From NCBI RefSeq assembly GCF_000429025.1, contig NZ_AUBB01000025.1, forward strand, positions 124,001 through 188,000: DNA of 64,000 nucleotides, read 5' to 3'. The notes under the pieces were generated by a model. That model was not told the DNA's origin, searched no databases, and saw nothing but the letters and a program-made list of their open reading frames with translations. The translations under genes and the position numbers were made by a program. This document shows positions 1 to 8,379 of this stretch, piece after piece. This stretch comes from Actinospineispora spinosispora DSM 44797. Its GTDB lineage: Bacteria; Actinomycetota; Actinomycetes; Mycobacteriales; Pseudonocardiaceae. Within the stretch, counting starts at the first letter, position 1. Every line of letters starts with the position of its first letter.

Positions 1-1
1 C

Positions 2-715
2 GAGGTCATCGAGAACATGTCGGAGATCCGGCGCGCCGAGATGGCTCGCGCGGCGGAACTTCTCGGCGTCTCCCACCGTTGGCTCGGGTATGTGGACTCC
101 GGCCTGCCCGAGGGCGACCCGAAGCCGCCGCTGCCGGAAGGCTGTTTCGCGGTGGGCGACCTCGGCGAGCAGACCCAGAAGCTGGTCGCGTTGATCCGCG
201 AGTTCCGTCCGCACGTCCTCGTCACCTACGACGAGAACGGCGGCTACCCGCACCCCGACCACATCCGGTGCCACCAGGTGTCCGTCGCGGCGTTCGACGC
301 CTCGGGCGACCCGGACAAGTACCCGGAGGTCGGCGAGCCGTGGCAGCCGCTGAAGCTGTACTACTCGCACGGCTTCTCCCGTGAGCGCATCCTGAAGTTC
401 CACACCGCGCTCGAGGCAGCCGGCATGGAGTCCCCGTACGCCGAGTGGATCAAGAACTGGTCCACCGACCGGCCCGACCCCGGTAGCCGCGTGACCACCA
501 GGGTGCAGTGCGCCGACTACTTCCCGGTGCGGGACGAGGCGCTGAAGGCGCACGCGACCCAGATCGACCCGACCAGCCGCTGGTTCGCCGTACCGATGGA
601 GATGCAGCGCGAGCTCTGGCCGACGGAGGACTACGAGCTGGTCCGGTCGCTCGTGGACAGCTCGACACCGGAGGACGACCTGTTCGCCGGCCTGCATGAA
701 AGAGTCTCGGCATGA
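2..715 (+). CDS. mca: Mycothiol S-conjugate amidase Mca (5' truncated by window edge)
   Basis: Mca cleaves mycothiol S-conjugates to glucosaminyl-inositol and a mercapturic acid, a cytosolic detoxification step in actinobacteria. The reading frame is open to the left edge (E-V-I-E-N before the first internal Met at 17), so the N-terminus with the HPDD zinc motif lies outside the window. Visible marks are the LGVSHRWLGYVDSGLPEGD stretch, the TYDENGGYPHPDHIRCH block that supplies the remaining zinc-ligand His, and the C-terminal WFAVP segment. About 237 residues are present of the usual roughly 290. The gene overlaps the next one by 4 bp. MshB is a paralogue with the same fold; the GLPEGDPKPPLPEGCF segment favours Mca. 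Confidence 0.93.
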   Translation, partial: EVIENMSEIRRAEMARAAELLGVSHRWLGYVDSGLPEGDPKPPLPEGCFAVGDLGEQTQKLVALIREFRPHVLVTYDENGGYPHPDHIRCHQVSVAAFDASGDPDKYPEVGEPWQPLKLYYSHGFSRERILKFHTALEAAGMESPYAEWIKNWSTDRPDPGSRVTTRVQCADYFPVRDEALKAHATQIDPTSRWFAVPMEMQRELWPTEDYELVRSLVDSSTPEDDLFAGLHERVSA

Positions 716-948
716 ATACGTTGATGACCGGCGCCTGGCTGGCGCAGGACCCGCCGACCGGGCCTCAGGGCCCGGAGTTCGGCGGCTCCTCGCCGCTCGG
801 TCTGCTGGTGACGCTGCTGATGCTGATCGCGGTCGTGCTGCTGGTCCGATCGATGAACCGGCACCTGCGCAAGCTCCCGAAGTCGTTCGACGAGCCGGAC
901 GAGGCGAAGGTCGGCGACACCACGTCCGACGCCGAGCAGAAGAAGTAG
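712..948 (+). CDS. Small single-pass membrane protein downstream of mca
   Basis: A 78-residue protein with one hydrophobic helix (about residues 26–46, PLGLLVTLLMLIAVVLLV) followed by a basic then acidic cytoplasmic-looking tail. Its ATG overlaps the mca stop codon (ATGA), so the two are translationally coupled, and the DUF255 gene follows 18 bp later. Position and size match the small protein found between mca and the thioredoxin-domain gene in mycobacteria (the Rv1082–Rv1084 region). No catalytic motif is visible and I cannot assign a function. Confidence 0.8.
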   Translation: MNTLMTGAWLAQDPPTGPQGPEFGGSSPLGLLVTLLMLIAVVLLVRSMNRHLRKLPKSFDEPDEAKVGDTTSDAEQKK

Positions 949-966
949 TCCCGAGGCCACTGTCGT

Positions 967-2979
967 ATGTCCAACCGGCTCGCCCAGGCAACCAGTCCCT
1001 ATCTCCTGCAGCACGCGGAGAACCCGATCGACTGGTGGCAGTGGTCACCAGAGGCATTCGAGCAGGCGCGGGAACGTAACGTCCCGGTCCTGCTGTCGGT
1101 CGGTTACGCCGCGTGCCACTGGTGCCATGTGATGGCACACGAGTCCTTCGAAGACGAGGACACGGCGGCCCAGGTCAACGCCGAGTTCGTGGCGATCAAG
1201 GTGGACCGTGAGGAGCGCCCGGACATCGACGCCGTGTACATGGCCGCGACCCAGGCGATGACCGGCGCGGGTGGCTGGCCCATGACGTGCTTCCTCACGC
1301 CGGACGGTGAACCGTTCCAGTGCGGCACCTACTATCCGTCGCAGCCGCGCCAGGGCATGCCGAGCTTCCGGCAGCTGCTCACCGCCGTGAGCAAGGCGTG
1401 GCGGGAGGACGGTGACCGGGTCCGTGAGGCCGCCGGTCAGATCGCGGAGCGTCTCGCGGACAGCTCGACCGCCGCGCTGCCACCGACGAAGCTGGACAAG
1501 AAGGCGCTCGCGCACGCCGTCGGCTCGGTCGCGGAGGGATTCGACGCGACGCACGGCGGTTTCGGTGGCGCGCCCAAGTTCCCGCCGTCCATGACGCTGG
1601 AGTTCCTGCTGCGCCACCACGAGCGCACCGGTTCGACGCGTGCGTTGCGGATGGTCGAGCTGACCTGCGAGCGGATGGCGCGCGGCGGCATGTACGACCA
1701 GCTCGCCGGTGGTTTTGCCCGGTACAGCGTCGACGAGCGCTGGGTCGTTCCGCACTTCGAGAAGATGCTCTACGACAACGCCCTGCTCCTGCGGGTCTAC
1801 GCGCACCTGGCGCGTCGCACGGACGCCACCGAGCTTCCGGTGCGCATCGCCGACGAGACCGCCGAGTTCCTGCTCCGCGACATGCTCACCCCCGAGGGCG
1901 GTTTCGCGTCGGCATTGGACGCCGACACCGAAGGCGTCGAGGGCCTCACCTACGGCTGGACGCCGTCGCAGCTGCGTGCGCTGCTGGGGCCCGAGGACGG
2001 CGACTGGGCGGCGGAGCTGCTTCAGGTCACCGAGGACGGCACGTTCGAGGACGGCACCTCCACGTTGCAGCTGCTCACCGACCCCGATGACCTCGAGCGG
2101 TGGCAGTGGGTCCGCCCAACGATGCTGGGCTGCCGCAACCGCCGGCCACAGCCCGCGCGCGACGACAAGGTCGTCACCGCCTGGAACGGGCTCGCTATCA
2201 CCGCACTCGCCGAGGCCGGCGCCGCGTTCGGACGCCCGGACTGGGTGGACGCCGCCGCGCACGCGGCCGCACTGATCCTGCGGCTGCACCTGGTCGACGG
2301 CCGGCTGCGTCGTTCGTCGCGCGCCGGTGTCGTAGGCATCGCGGCCGGGGTGCTCGAGGACTACGCGTGCCTCGCCGACGGGCTCCTGGCCCTGCACCAG
2401 GCGACCGCGGCGCCGCACTGGCTGGAAGCCGCGCTCGGCCTGCTGGACACCGCACTGGAACGCTTCGCCGCTGACGAGCCGGGCGGCTACTTCGACACCG
2501 CCGACGACGCCGAGGCGCTGCTGCACCGGCCTCGGGACCTCACCGACGGCGCCACGCCGTCCGGAGCGGCCGCGCTGGCCGGCGCGCTACTCACCGCGTC
2601 CGTGCTCGCCCCGCCGGACCGCGCGGGTAAGTACGGAAAGGCCGCCGAGGAGGCGCTCGCCGCCGTGGGCGCGCTGACCGTCCGGCACCCTCGGTTCGCC
2701 GGGCACTGGCTCAGCACCGCCGAAGCCGCGTTGCGCGGGCCGTTGCAGATCGCGGTCGTGGGCAACGACGGGCTGGACGAGATGGAGCTGCGGGCCACCG
2801 CGCGCCACGTCGCTCCGGGCGGCAGTGTGGTGGTCATCGGCTCGCCGGACACCCCCGGCGTGCCGCTACTCGCCGGCCGGGCGCTGGTCAAGGGCTCAGC
2901 GGCCGCCTACATCTGCCGGGGATTCGTGTGCGAGTACCCGATCACGACGGCGAAAGACCTGGTGTCGGCTGTATTGTAG
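967..2979 (+). CDS. DUF255 thioredoxin-domain protein (YyaL/SPATA20 family)
   Basis: A 670-residue cytosolic protein. The N-terminal third is a thioredoxin-like domain (DUF255) beginning [18 protein letters not shown] with the redox-type motif CHWC at residues 50–53. The rest is the alpha/alpha-barrel resembling N-acylglucosamine 2-epimerases (for example [11 protein letters not shown] and [10 protein letters not shown]). The family is widespread but its physiological reaction is unsettled. It is the third gene of the mca operon. The C-terminus CRGFVCEYP is a normal family ending, yet the last codons (from about 2967) coincide with the left boundary of an intergenic repeat, and a degraded second copy of this 3' end lies 350 bp downstream. 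Confidence 0.93.
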   Translation: MSNRLAQATSPYLLQHAENPIDWWQWSPEAFEQARERNVPVLLSVGYAACHWCHVMAHESFEDEDTAAQVNAEFVAIKVDREERPDIDAVYMAATQAMTGAGGWPMTCFLTPDGEPFQCGTYYPSQPRQGMPSFRQLLTAVSKAWREDGDRVREAAGQIAERLADSSTAALPPTKLDKKALAHAVGSVAEGFDATHGGFGGAPKFPPSMTLEFLLRHHERTGSTRALRMVELTCERMARGGMYDQLAGGFARYSVDERWVVPHFEKMLYDNALLLRVYAHLARRTDATELPVRIADETAEFLLRDMLTPEGGFASALDADTEGVEGLTYGWTPSQLRALLGPEDGDWAAELLQVTEDGTFEDGTSTLQLLTDPDDLERWQWVRPTMLGCRNRRPQPARDDKVVTAWNGLAITALAEAGAAFGRPDWVDAAAHAAALILRLHLVDGRLRRSSRAGVVGIAAGVLEDYACLADGLLALHQATAAPHWLEAALGLLDTALERFAADEPGGYFDTADDAEALLHRPRDLTDGATPSGAAALAGALLTASVLAPPDRAGKYGKAAEEALAAVGALTVRHPRFAGHWLSTAEAALRGPLQIAVVGNDGLDEMELRATARHVAPGGSVVVIGSPDTPGVPLLAGRALVKGSAAAYICRGFVCEYPITTAKDLVSAVL

Positions 2980-3181
2980 GGCCTGTTTCGCGCGGAGTTT
3001 TTCTGTGACCACCCCCTCGGCTTCGCCGTCGGGGGTACTCCCAGAAAAACAAACCTCGTTCCTCGGTTGGGCGCGCGCTTGTTGTTCCCTTGGGAGCCGC
3101 CGTCCGGCTTGGGAGCCTTCTCGCGGACATTCACTACGCCGGCCTTCGCCGGAACTCCTTCGGAGACTCGCGGAGCCGGCT
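2967..3181 (+). repeat. Structured repeat family C, copy 1
   Basis: This fills most of the 313-bp gap between two convergent genes. It begins GGCTGTATTG...GGCCTGTTTCGCGCG, shared with the copy near 26.2 kb. It then forms a nested hairpin at 2997–3050: outer stem GTTTTTCTG/CAGAAAAAC, inner stem CCCCC...GGGGG with a TTCG-containing loop. After that come GCGCGCTTG, CTTGGGAGCCGCC and two small hairpins with CTTC/TTCG loops ending GCGGAGCCGG. Similar order and structure recur at 26232–26492 and 56686–56915. The rest of the gap (3182–3253) is a GC-rich stretch of CTGGGCCGGG-like repeats. Confidence 0.75.
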
Positions 3182-3253
3182 TAGCTGTTACTGGGCCGTG
3201 CTGGGCCGGGCTGTGCTGGGCCGGGCTGTTGTTGTGGTGGTCCCGGCCTTGCG

Positions 3254-3327
3254 GGCGTACTGCTGCTGCGGGGCTTCGTGTGCGAGTACCGATCACGACG
3301 GCGGAGGAGCCGGTGTCGGCCCTGTCG
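3254..3327 (+). repeat. Degenerate duplicate of the DUF255 gene 3' end
   Basis: This ~74-bp stretch is an imperfect copy of 2902–2975. The core TTCGTGTGCGAGTAC then CGATCACGACGGCG is the same apart from one missing base, and flanks such as GGTGTCGGC also match. The two copies bracket repeat C copy 1 as direct repeats. The single-base deletion destroys the DUF255 reading frame here, and the bases now form the 3' end of the oppositely oriented FGE-like gene. Confidence 0.8.
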
Positions 3328-4036
3328 AAACCGCCGCCCTTGCCAGACGGAACCCCAGGTCGTCGATCGTGAAGGTGGGATGGCTGCGGCGGCGCACGGT
3401 CGCGCCGCAGCCCCGTTCGGACTCGGCCCAGCCGCCGCCCCGGAAGATGCGGTAGGCGCCGTACACCTCTTCGTCGTAGACGTCCCAGCACCATTCCCAG
3501 ACGTTGCCGAGCATGTCGTGCAGGCCCCACGGGTTCGGTCGCTTGGCGCCGACGTCGTGGACCGTACCGCCCGAGTTGTCCGCGTACCAGGCGATCTCGT
3601 CGATGTCGCCGTATCGGTACCCGCTGGTCCCGGCCTTGCAGGCGTACTGCCATTCGGCCTCGGTCGGAAGGCGGTAGCCGTCGGCCGTCCAGTCGCAGCT
3701 CACCTCCCCGCCCTGTTCGTCACGCGAGTAGACCTCGGTCAGGCCGGACAGCTCCGAGAGGCGGTTGCACAGGCCGATCGCGTCGAACCAGCTGATGTTC
3801 GTGGCGGGCGAGTCGTCGCTCGTGGACCGATCCGCCCGGATTCCGGTGATCGCACGGTGCAAACCCAGCGTGACCGGGTACGTCGCGAGCAGGAACGGCG
3901 CGATCTCGACGCTCCATCGGCTGCCCCGACGGTCGTCCCGGAGGTCGACCACACCGCCGGGGACCCGAACCATGGCCGGGACCGCTACGTCGGCGATCGA
4001 TGAGTTCACGCGGTCAGCCTCTCGTCCGGACAACAC
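3293..4036 (-). CDS. Formylglycine-generating-enzyme-like (SUMF1/FGE-sulfatase domain) protein
   Basis: A 247-residue single-domain protein of the FGE/EgtB/PvdO fold. Signature pieces in order are MVRVPGGVVDL near the N-terminus, FLLATYPVT, the NISWFDAIGLCNRLSEL block, GYRLPTEAEWQYACKAG, NPWGLHDMLGNVWEWC and GFRLAR at the end. In true sulfatase-activating FGEs two cysteines near the C-terminus do the chemistry. Here only one aligns (GGGWAESERGCGATVRR); the expected first position is Glu. A sulfatase-maturation role is therefore doubtful. No sulfatase gene is nearby. Start is GTG at 4036; the ATG of MVRVPGG is an alternative. The last dozen residues are encoded by the duplicated DUF255 3' end. 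Confidence 0.8.
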   Translation of the reverse strand: MLSGREADRVNSSIADVAVPAMVRVPGGVVDLRDDRRGSRWSVEIAPFLLATYPVTLGLHRAITGIRADRSTSDDSPATNISWFDAIGLCNRLSELSGLTEVYSRDEQGGEVSCDWTADGYRLPTEAEWQYACKAGTSGYRYGDIDEIAWYADNSGGTVHDVGAKRPNPWGLHDMLGNVWEWCWDVYDEEVYGAYRIFRGGGWAESERGCGATVRRRSHPTFTIDDLGFRLARAAVSTGPTPAPPPS

Positions 4037-4155
4037 CGATACCCACGATACGGGCGTCCTCAGCCAAGAGAACTACTCGGCAGTAGGGTCGAGAACATAC
4101 GCCGCTGCCTGCGGGCGGGCGATACGTTGATCACCCATCACGAGGAGGCTCCACC

Positions 4156-5376
4156 ATGCCCGAAGCTGTGATCGTCGCGGCGGCCAGGTCCCCCATCGGG
4201 AGAGCGTTCAAGGGCTCGTTGAAGGACATCCGGCCGGACGACCTGACCGTGCAGATGGTCAGGGCGGCGCTGGACCAGGTTCCGCAGCTCGACCCGAACC
4301 GGCTCGACGACCTGATGCTCGGGTGCGGCCTGCCCGGCGGTGAGCAGGGCTTCAACCTGGGGCGCGTCGTGTCGGTACTGCTCGGCTACGACCAGCTGCC
4401 CGGTACGACCATCACCCGGTACTGCTCCTCGTCACTGCAGACCACCCGCATGGCGCTGCACGCCATCAAGGCCGGTGAGGGTCACGCCTTCATCTCCGCC
4501 GGTGTGGAGACGGTGTCCCGGTTCGTCAAGGGCAACTCCGACTCGCTGCCGGACACCCACAACCCGCTGTTCGCCGACGCCGAGGCACGCAGCAAGCAAC
4601 TCGAGCAGGGTGGGGTCGACACCTGGGACGACCCGCGCGCCGACGGCCAGGTGCCGGACGTCTACATCGCGATGGGCCAGACCGCCGAGAACCTGGCGCG
4701 CGCCAAGAACGTCAGCCGCGAGGACATGGACCACTTCGGGGTCCGCTCGCAGAACCTGGCCGAGAAGGCCATCGCCAACGGGTTCTTCGCCCGCGAGATC
4801 ACCCCGGTCACGCTGCCCGACGGCAGCATCGTCGACTCCGACGACGGTCCTCGCGCCGGCGTCACCTACGACGGTGTGGCCGGCCTCAAGCCGGTGTTCC
4901 GGCCGGACGGGCTCATCACGGCGGGCAACTGCTGTCCGCTCAACGACGGTGCCGCCGCGCTGGTGATCACCTCCGACACGCTGGCCGCCGAGCTGGGCAT
5001 CACCCCGCTCGCCAGGGTCATCTCGACCGGCGTCTCCGGCCTGTCGCCGGAGATCATGGGCCTCGGCCCGGTCGAGGCGTCCAAGAAGGCCCTCGCGCTG
5101 GCCGGCATGACGATCGACGACATCGATCTCGTGGAGATCAACGAGGCGTTCGCGGCGCAGGTCCTTCCCTCGGCGAGGGAGCTGGGCATCGACGAGGACA
5201 AGCTGAACGTCAACGGCGGTGCGATCGCCGTGGGTCACCCGTTCGGCATGACCGGCGCCCGCATCACCACGACGCTCATCAACTCGCTGCGCACGCACGA
5301 CAAGCAGATCGGTCTGGAGACCATGTGCGTCGGCGGCGGCCAGGGCATGGCCATGGTCATCGAGCGCCTGAGCTGA
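4156..5376 (+). CDS. Acetyl-CoA C-acyltransferase (FadA-type thiolase)
   Basis: A 406-residue thiolase performing CoA-dependent cleavage of 3-ketoacyl-CoA in beta-oxidation. The nucleophile is Cys90 in TRYCSSSLQTT. The second-half motifs are NVNGGAIAVGHPFGMTGAR (catalytic His) and CVGGGQGMAM (second catalytic Cys). N-terminal PEAVIVAAARSPIGRAFKGS and NGDD-type internal loops are complete, and length is normal. A GAGGAGG Shine–Dalgarno lies just upstream of the ATG. The sequence resembles mycobacterial FadA3, which lies near mca there too. The gene stands alone with its own terminator at 5384–5412 and diverges from the FGE-like gene. Confidence 0.95.
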   Translation: MPEAVIVAAARSPIGRAFKGSLKDIRPDDLTVQMVRAALDQVPQLDPNRLDDLMLGCGLPGGEQGFNLGRVVSVLLGYDQLPGTTITRYCSSSLQTTRMALHAIKAGEGHAFISAGVETVSRFVKGNSDSLPDTHNPLFADAEARSKQLEQGGVDTWDDPRADGQVPDVYIAMGQTAENLARAKNVSREDMDHFGVRSQNLAEKAIANGFFAREITPVTLPDGSIVDSDDGPRAGVTYDGVAGLKPVFRPDGLITAGNCCPLNDGAAALVITSDTLAAELGITPLARVISTGVSGLSPEIMGLGPVEASKKALALAGMTIDDIDLVEINEAFAAQVLPSARELGIDEDKLNVNGGAIAVGHPFGMTGARITTTLINSLRTHDKQIGLETMCVGGGQGMAMVIERLS

Positions 5377-5383
5377 CCCACAA

Positions 5384-5412
5384 GGTGGGTGGCGCGCTCA
5401 GCGCCACCCACC
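5384..5412 (+). terminator. Thiolase terminator hairpin
   Basis: A perfect 12-bp stem GGTGGGTGGCGC / GCGCCACCCACC with a 5-nt loop sits 7 bases after the thiolase stop. There is no T-run, as is usual for intrinsic terminators in high-GC actinobacteria. The following 5413–5610 shows no gene. Confidence 0.75.
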
Positions 5413-5610
5413 GCGGTGTCAGCACATCTTTACGATTGGGCGGCGCACTGGTTAGCCAGGCACCTTCAACACGAAGCACGGTGGGCGTGGGGTCTATTTT
5501 CGCGGCCCTGCGGGCCATGGCTTGGAGGCCCTGACCCGCCCCCAATGGCTCGAATCTCTAGCTCGCCCCTTTTTGCCGGGCGCGCGCTCGATCCGCGAAC
5601 CCGACCGCCA

Positions 5611-6045
5611 CTAAGAAGACGTGGGAATCACCGTGCAGGCCATTCCCAGTTTCTCTCCGGCCTCATAAAGTGTCGCGCAAACACGGTTGAGCGGAAACTC
5701 GAAAGACTTACCAGCACGCGTAACGCTCTCCGAGACACGATCGTTGCCCCACTCCTGCTGAGCAGTCATCACGACCTTGTTATTCACGTCCGAGAGCGTC
5801 ACTACCAGCTTCGGCCGGACGACCTTCGTTCCACTGAGGAAGCTACCTCCGAACGACTCCACATCCGTATTCGACCGCGATTTGAAATCGACACAAACCG
5901 TGCCGGTCCCTGACTGAATCGCGGTACAACCTGCCGGGATACCCGCAGCGTACGCAGTGCCCATGGACATCACGATCGATGCAAGCATCACCAAGCCCAC
6001 CCCGAACGCCGCCCCCACACCTCGGACAAGACCCGTCGCACTCAC
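5611..6045 (-). CDS. Secreted protein of unknown function, AT-richer orphan
   Basis: I choose the GTG at 6045 because GGAGGAAGC precedes it directly; a GTG at 6105 would add 20 residues ahead of the signal peptide. The 144-residue product starts with a Sec signal peptide (about residues 1–33, hydrophobic AAFGVGLVMLASIVMSMG, cleavage after TAYA). The mature part of about 110 residues has four Cys (GCTAI, VCVDF, RVCATL, MACTV), enough for two disulfides. I recognise no family. Codon use is less GC-biased than the neighbours, and 6110–6240 upstream is strikingly AT-rich (for example TGAAAACAATTAC). Both suggest a recently acquired gene. Confidence 0.7.
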   Translation of the reverse strand: MSATGLVRGVGAAFGVGLVMLASIVMSMGTAYAAGIPAGCTAIQSGTGTVCVDFKSRSNTDVESFGGSFLSGTKVVRPKLVVTLSDVNNKVVMTAQQEWGNDRVSESVTRAGKSFEFPLNRVCATLYEAGEKLGMACTVIPTSS

Positions 6046-6244
6046 GCTTCCTCCACGTTTTTCGGCGACATTTAGTCGAACTCGCCGTTGACCTCGGACG
6101 CTCACAAAACCTTGGCGAGACTACCGAGCCACGAGCCGAATGGAGGGCGGAACAAGCACATCTAGGTAGAACTACTCAATTGTGATTGAAAACAATTACA
6201 AGACATTTACTAGTCAATGCGAAACACTCCAGACACACAAACGC

Positions 6245-6275
6245 CGTGGGCTCCTCCGCGACAGAGGAGCCCACG
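6245..6275 (-). terminator. Terminator hairpin of the Bax-inhibitor-like gene
   Basis: A perfect 12-bp stem CGTGGGCTCCTC / GAGGAGCCCACG with a 7-nt loop lies about 60 bp past the stop of the minus-strand gene at 6337. The minus-strand bases after it (TTTGTGTGTC) are moderately T-rich. Confidence 0.75.
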
Positions 6276-6336
6276 ACGTTCATGGCTGGAAGGGGTGCGG
6301 GACGGTCCGAACCGGACCGCCCCGCGAGGGAGATGG

Positions 6337-7176
6337 CTAGTTGGACCGCATGTAGCTGAGCAGCCGCAGAATCTCCAGGTACAGCCAGACCATGGTGGTC
6401 ATCAGGCCGAACGCGATGTACCAGGAGTACTTCGCGGGCACGCCGTCCTTGATGGCACGGTCGGCCTGGTCGAAGTCCAGCAGCAGCATGAATGCGGCGA
6501 TGCCGATCACGACGATGCTGAACAGGATCGCCAGCGGGCCGCCGGAACGGATGCCGATGCCTCCGGTGGTGAAGAAGCTCACCACGAAGTTGATCAGCAT
6601 CAGGCCGACGACACCGAACATGGCGCCGATGACCATCTTGGTCAGTCTCGGAGTGACCTTCACGGCGCCGGTCTTGTACACGACCAACATGCCGATGAAC
6701 ACGCCGATGGTTCCGGCGATCGCCTGGAAACCGATGCCCGCGTAGCCCCCGCCGCTCGCACCCGGCGTGCTGCCGTAGGCCTCCAATGCTCCGGTGATAC
6801 CACCGAGCGCCACACCTTCGGCGATCGAGTAGGTCAGCACCAGCGGCGCGTTGCTCTTCTGCGCGAAGATGATGATGAGCGAGACGACCAGACCGACGAT
6901 GAACGCCGGGAGGGCCAGCCAGTACATGCCGCTGAACGCGGTGAGTACACCGGCCAGCAGGGCTACACCGGCGGTGATCGCCGTCTTCTGCACTACGTCA
7001 TCGACGGTCAGCGGACGGTCGAGCCCGGAACCCTGGGCGCCGCCGAGACCCGCTGGAGCCTGCTGGTATGCCGCCGCGGTACCAGCTGCGGCACCGCCGA
7101 ACCGGTCGTTGAATCCGGCGTAGCCGCCCTGCCCGGTGGGCAGGTTGCGGAACGCGGGGTTGCTGCTGCTGCGCAC
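6337..7176 (-). CDS. Bax inhibitor-1/YccA family membrane protein
   Basis: A 279-residue integral membrane protein. After a cytoplasmic Gly-rich N-terminus (NLPTGQGGYAGFNDRF) it has seven predicted transmembrane segments (for example FIVGLVVSLIIIFAQ, IGTIGVFIGMLVVYK, IAAFMLLLDFDQADRAI). The pair of acidic residues in LLDFDQAD and the ending WYIAFGLMTTMVWLYLEILRLLS are typical of the YccA/BI-1 family, pH-sensitive calcium-leak-type channels whose bacterial role is unclear. The start ATG follows CTGAGGAGGAGCAC, an excellent ribosome site. Transcribed alone, with a strong terminator 60 bp downstream. Confidence 0.92.
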   Translation of the reverse strand: MRSSSNPAFRNLPTGQGGYAGFNDRFGGAAAGTAAAYQQAPAGLGGAQGSGLDRPLTVDDVVQKTAITAGVALLAGVLTAFSGMYWLALPAFIVGLVVSLIIIFAQKSNAPLVLTYSIAEGVALGGITGALEAYGSTPGASGGGYAGIGFQAIAGTIGVFIGMLVVYKTGAVKVTPRLTKMVIGAMFGVVGLMLINFVVSFFTTGGIGIRSGGPLAILFSIVVIGIAAFMLLLDFDQADRAIKDGVPAKYSWYIAFGLMTTMVWLYLEILRLLSYMRSN

Positions 7177-7299
7177 CGTGCTCCTCCTCAGGAACCTTCA
7201 GACCAGGCCCGTCATCGGCCTTCACTGAATCCAACGCACATAGCAAGCTTTGGGTTCCCGTCCAAATCAAAAACTGAGAATTTGGTGAGATTCCCCTGG

Positions 7300-8304
7300 T
7301 CAGCCCTGTACCGCGAGAACCGTGCCGAGCTCGGACGGGGACGCATTGCCCCCGGTCACGACGACGCCGATCTTCGAACCAGCAGGCAACGACGTGGCGA
7401 GCAGACCGGCGAGTGACGCCGCGCCCGCTCCTTCGGCGAGCGTGTGCGCATGGGTCAGCAGCAGGAGCTGCGCCGCGCGCACCTGGTCGTCGTCGACCAG
7501 TACGAAGTCGCTCAGGTGGCGGCGCAGCACCGCCTGGGTGGTGGCGAAGCCGGCACCGATGGCGAGACCTTCGATGGCGGTGCGGTTGGGCCTGGCGAGC
7601 AGCTCACCGGTGCGCCACGAGTCGTGCGCGGCCGGGGACGCGTGCGTCTGGACGGCGATCACCCGGCAGTTCGGTGCGACCGCGGCGGCGACCAGACAGG
7701 CCGCGCTCGCACCGCTGCCGCCGCCGACCGGGACCAGCAGGTAGTCCAGTTCGGGGTGCGCGGTGAGCATCTCCAGGTAGAGGGTGCCGACGCCGGCGAT
7801 CAGGGCGGACTCGTTGCCGGGGTGCACGAACCGGGCGCCGTCCCGTTCGGCGAGCGCGCAGGCGTGCTCGGCCGCGGCCTCCATCGTGTCGCCGTGCAGC
7901 ACCAGCTCCGCACCCCACCCGCGCAGCGCCCGGACCTTCGTCGGGTTGGCGGGCTCTGGCATGACGATGCGGCAGCGGGCGCCGAAGCGCCGCGACGCGT
8001 ACGCGAGCGACTGACCGTGGTTGCCGGTGGACGCCGAGACGACTCCGGCCGCCCGCTGCTCGGGTGTCATGCCGGCCAGCAGGTTCAGCCCGCCGCGGAC
8101 CTTGAACGCGCCGGTCGGCTGGACCTCCTCGTGCTTGAGCACCACCTGGCAGCCGGTCACCTCGTCCAACGCGGGCGCACCCCAGCACGGCGTCGGTTCC
8201 AGGTGCTCGGCGAGCGCCACCGCGGCGGTGCGGACCGCGTCGATGTCCAGGCCGGGGACCGCATGCTCGGTTGCGCGTAGAGCGTCAATCTCGGAGATCG
8301 TCAC
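7300..8304 (-). CDS. Threonine/serine dehydratase (PLP-dependent ammonia-lyase)
   Basis: Deaminates threonine (and/or serine) to the 2-oxo acid using pyridoxal phosphate. The PLP lysine is Lys68 in VQPTGAFKVRGG; STGNHGQSLAYASR and PVGGGSGASAA form the substrate and phosphate-binding loops, and GGNASP is near the C-terminus. At 334 residues it is the catalytic domain only, with no ACT regulatory domain, so it looks like a catabolic or stand-alone enzyme rather than feedback-regulated IlvA. Start is GTG at 8304 after GAGGGGCGG; an upstream in-frame ATG at about 8362 would overlap the divergent promoter. The divergent LysR gene is the obvious candidate regulator. Confidence 0.9.
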   Translation of the reverse strand: MTISEIDALRATEHAVPGLDIDAVRTAAVALAEHLEPTPCWGAPALDEVTGCQVVLKHEEVQPTGAFKVRGGLNLLAGMTPEQRAAGVVSASTGNHGQSLAYASRRFGARCRIVMPEPANPTKVRALRGWGAELVLHGDTMEAAAEHACALAERDGARFVHPGNESALIAGVGTLYLEMLTAHPELDYLLVPVGGGSGASAACLVAAAVAPNCRVIAVQTHASPAAHDSWRTGELLARPNRTAIEGLAIGAGFATTQAVLRRHLSDFVLVDDDQVRAAQLLLLTHAHTLAEGAGAASLAGLLATSLPAGSKIGVVVTGGNASPSELGTVLAVQG

Positions 8305-8379
8305 AGGTTCCAGGGTGCCGCCCCTCGATGCATCAATCCAGTGCCAGTATTCGTGGTGACCCATAGATAGACTTGATGA
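8305..8379. promoter_or_regulatory. Divergent control region, dehydratase / LysR regulator
   Basis: A 75-bp gap between divergent genes. A -10-like TAGACT (8368–8373) lies only 6 bp before the LysR ATG, which would give a leaderless mRNA. CATCAA (8331–8336) and TTGATG (8373–8378) form a weak inverted pair spanning the gap and could be a regulator site. Inferred from position; the LysR-type operator itself is not certain. Confidence 0.4.

Noticed and set aside
3340..4036. FGE-like protein as EgtB (ergothioneine synthase)
   Set aside because: It lacks the DinB-like N-terminal domain and egt neighbours, and is only 247 residues.
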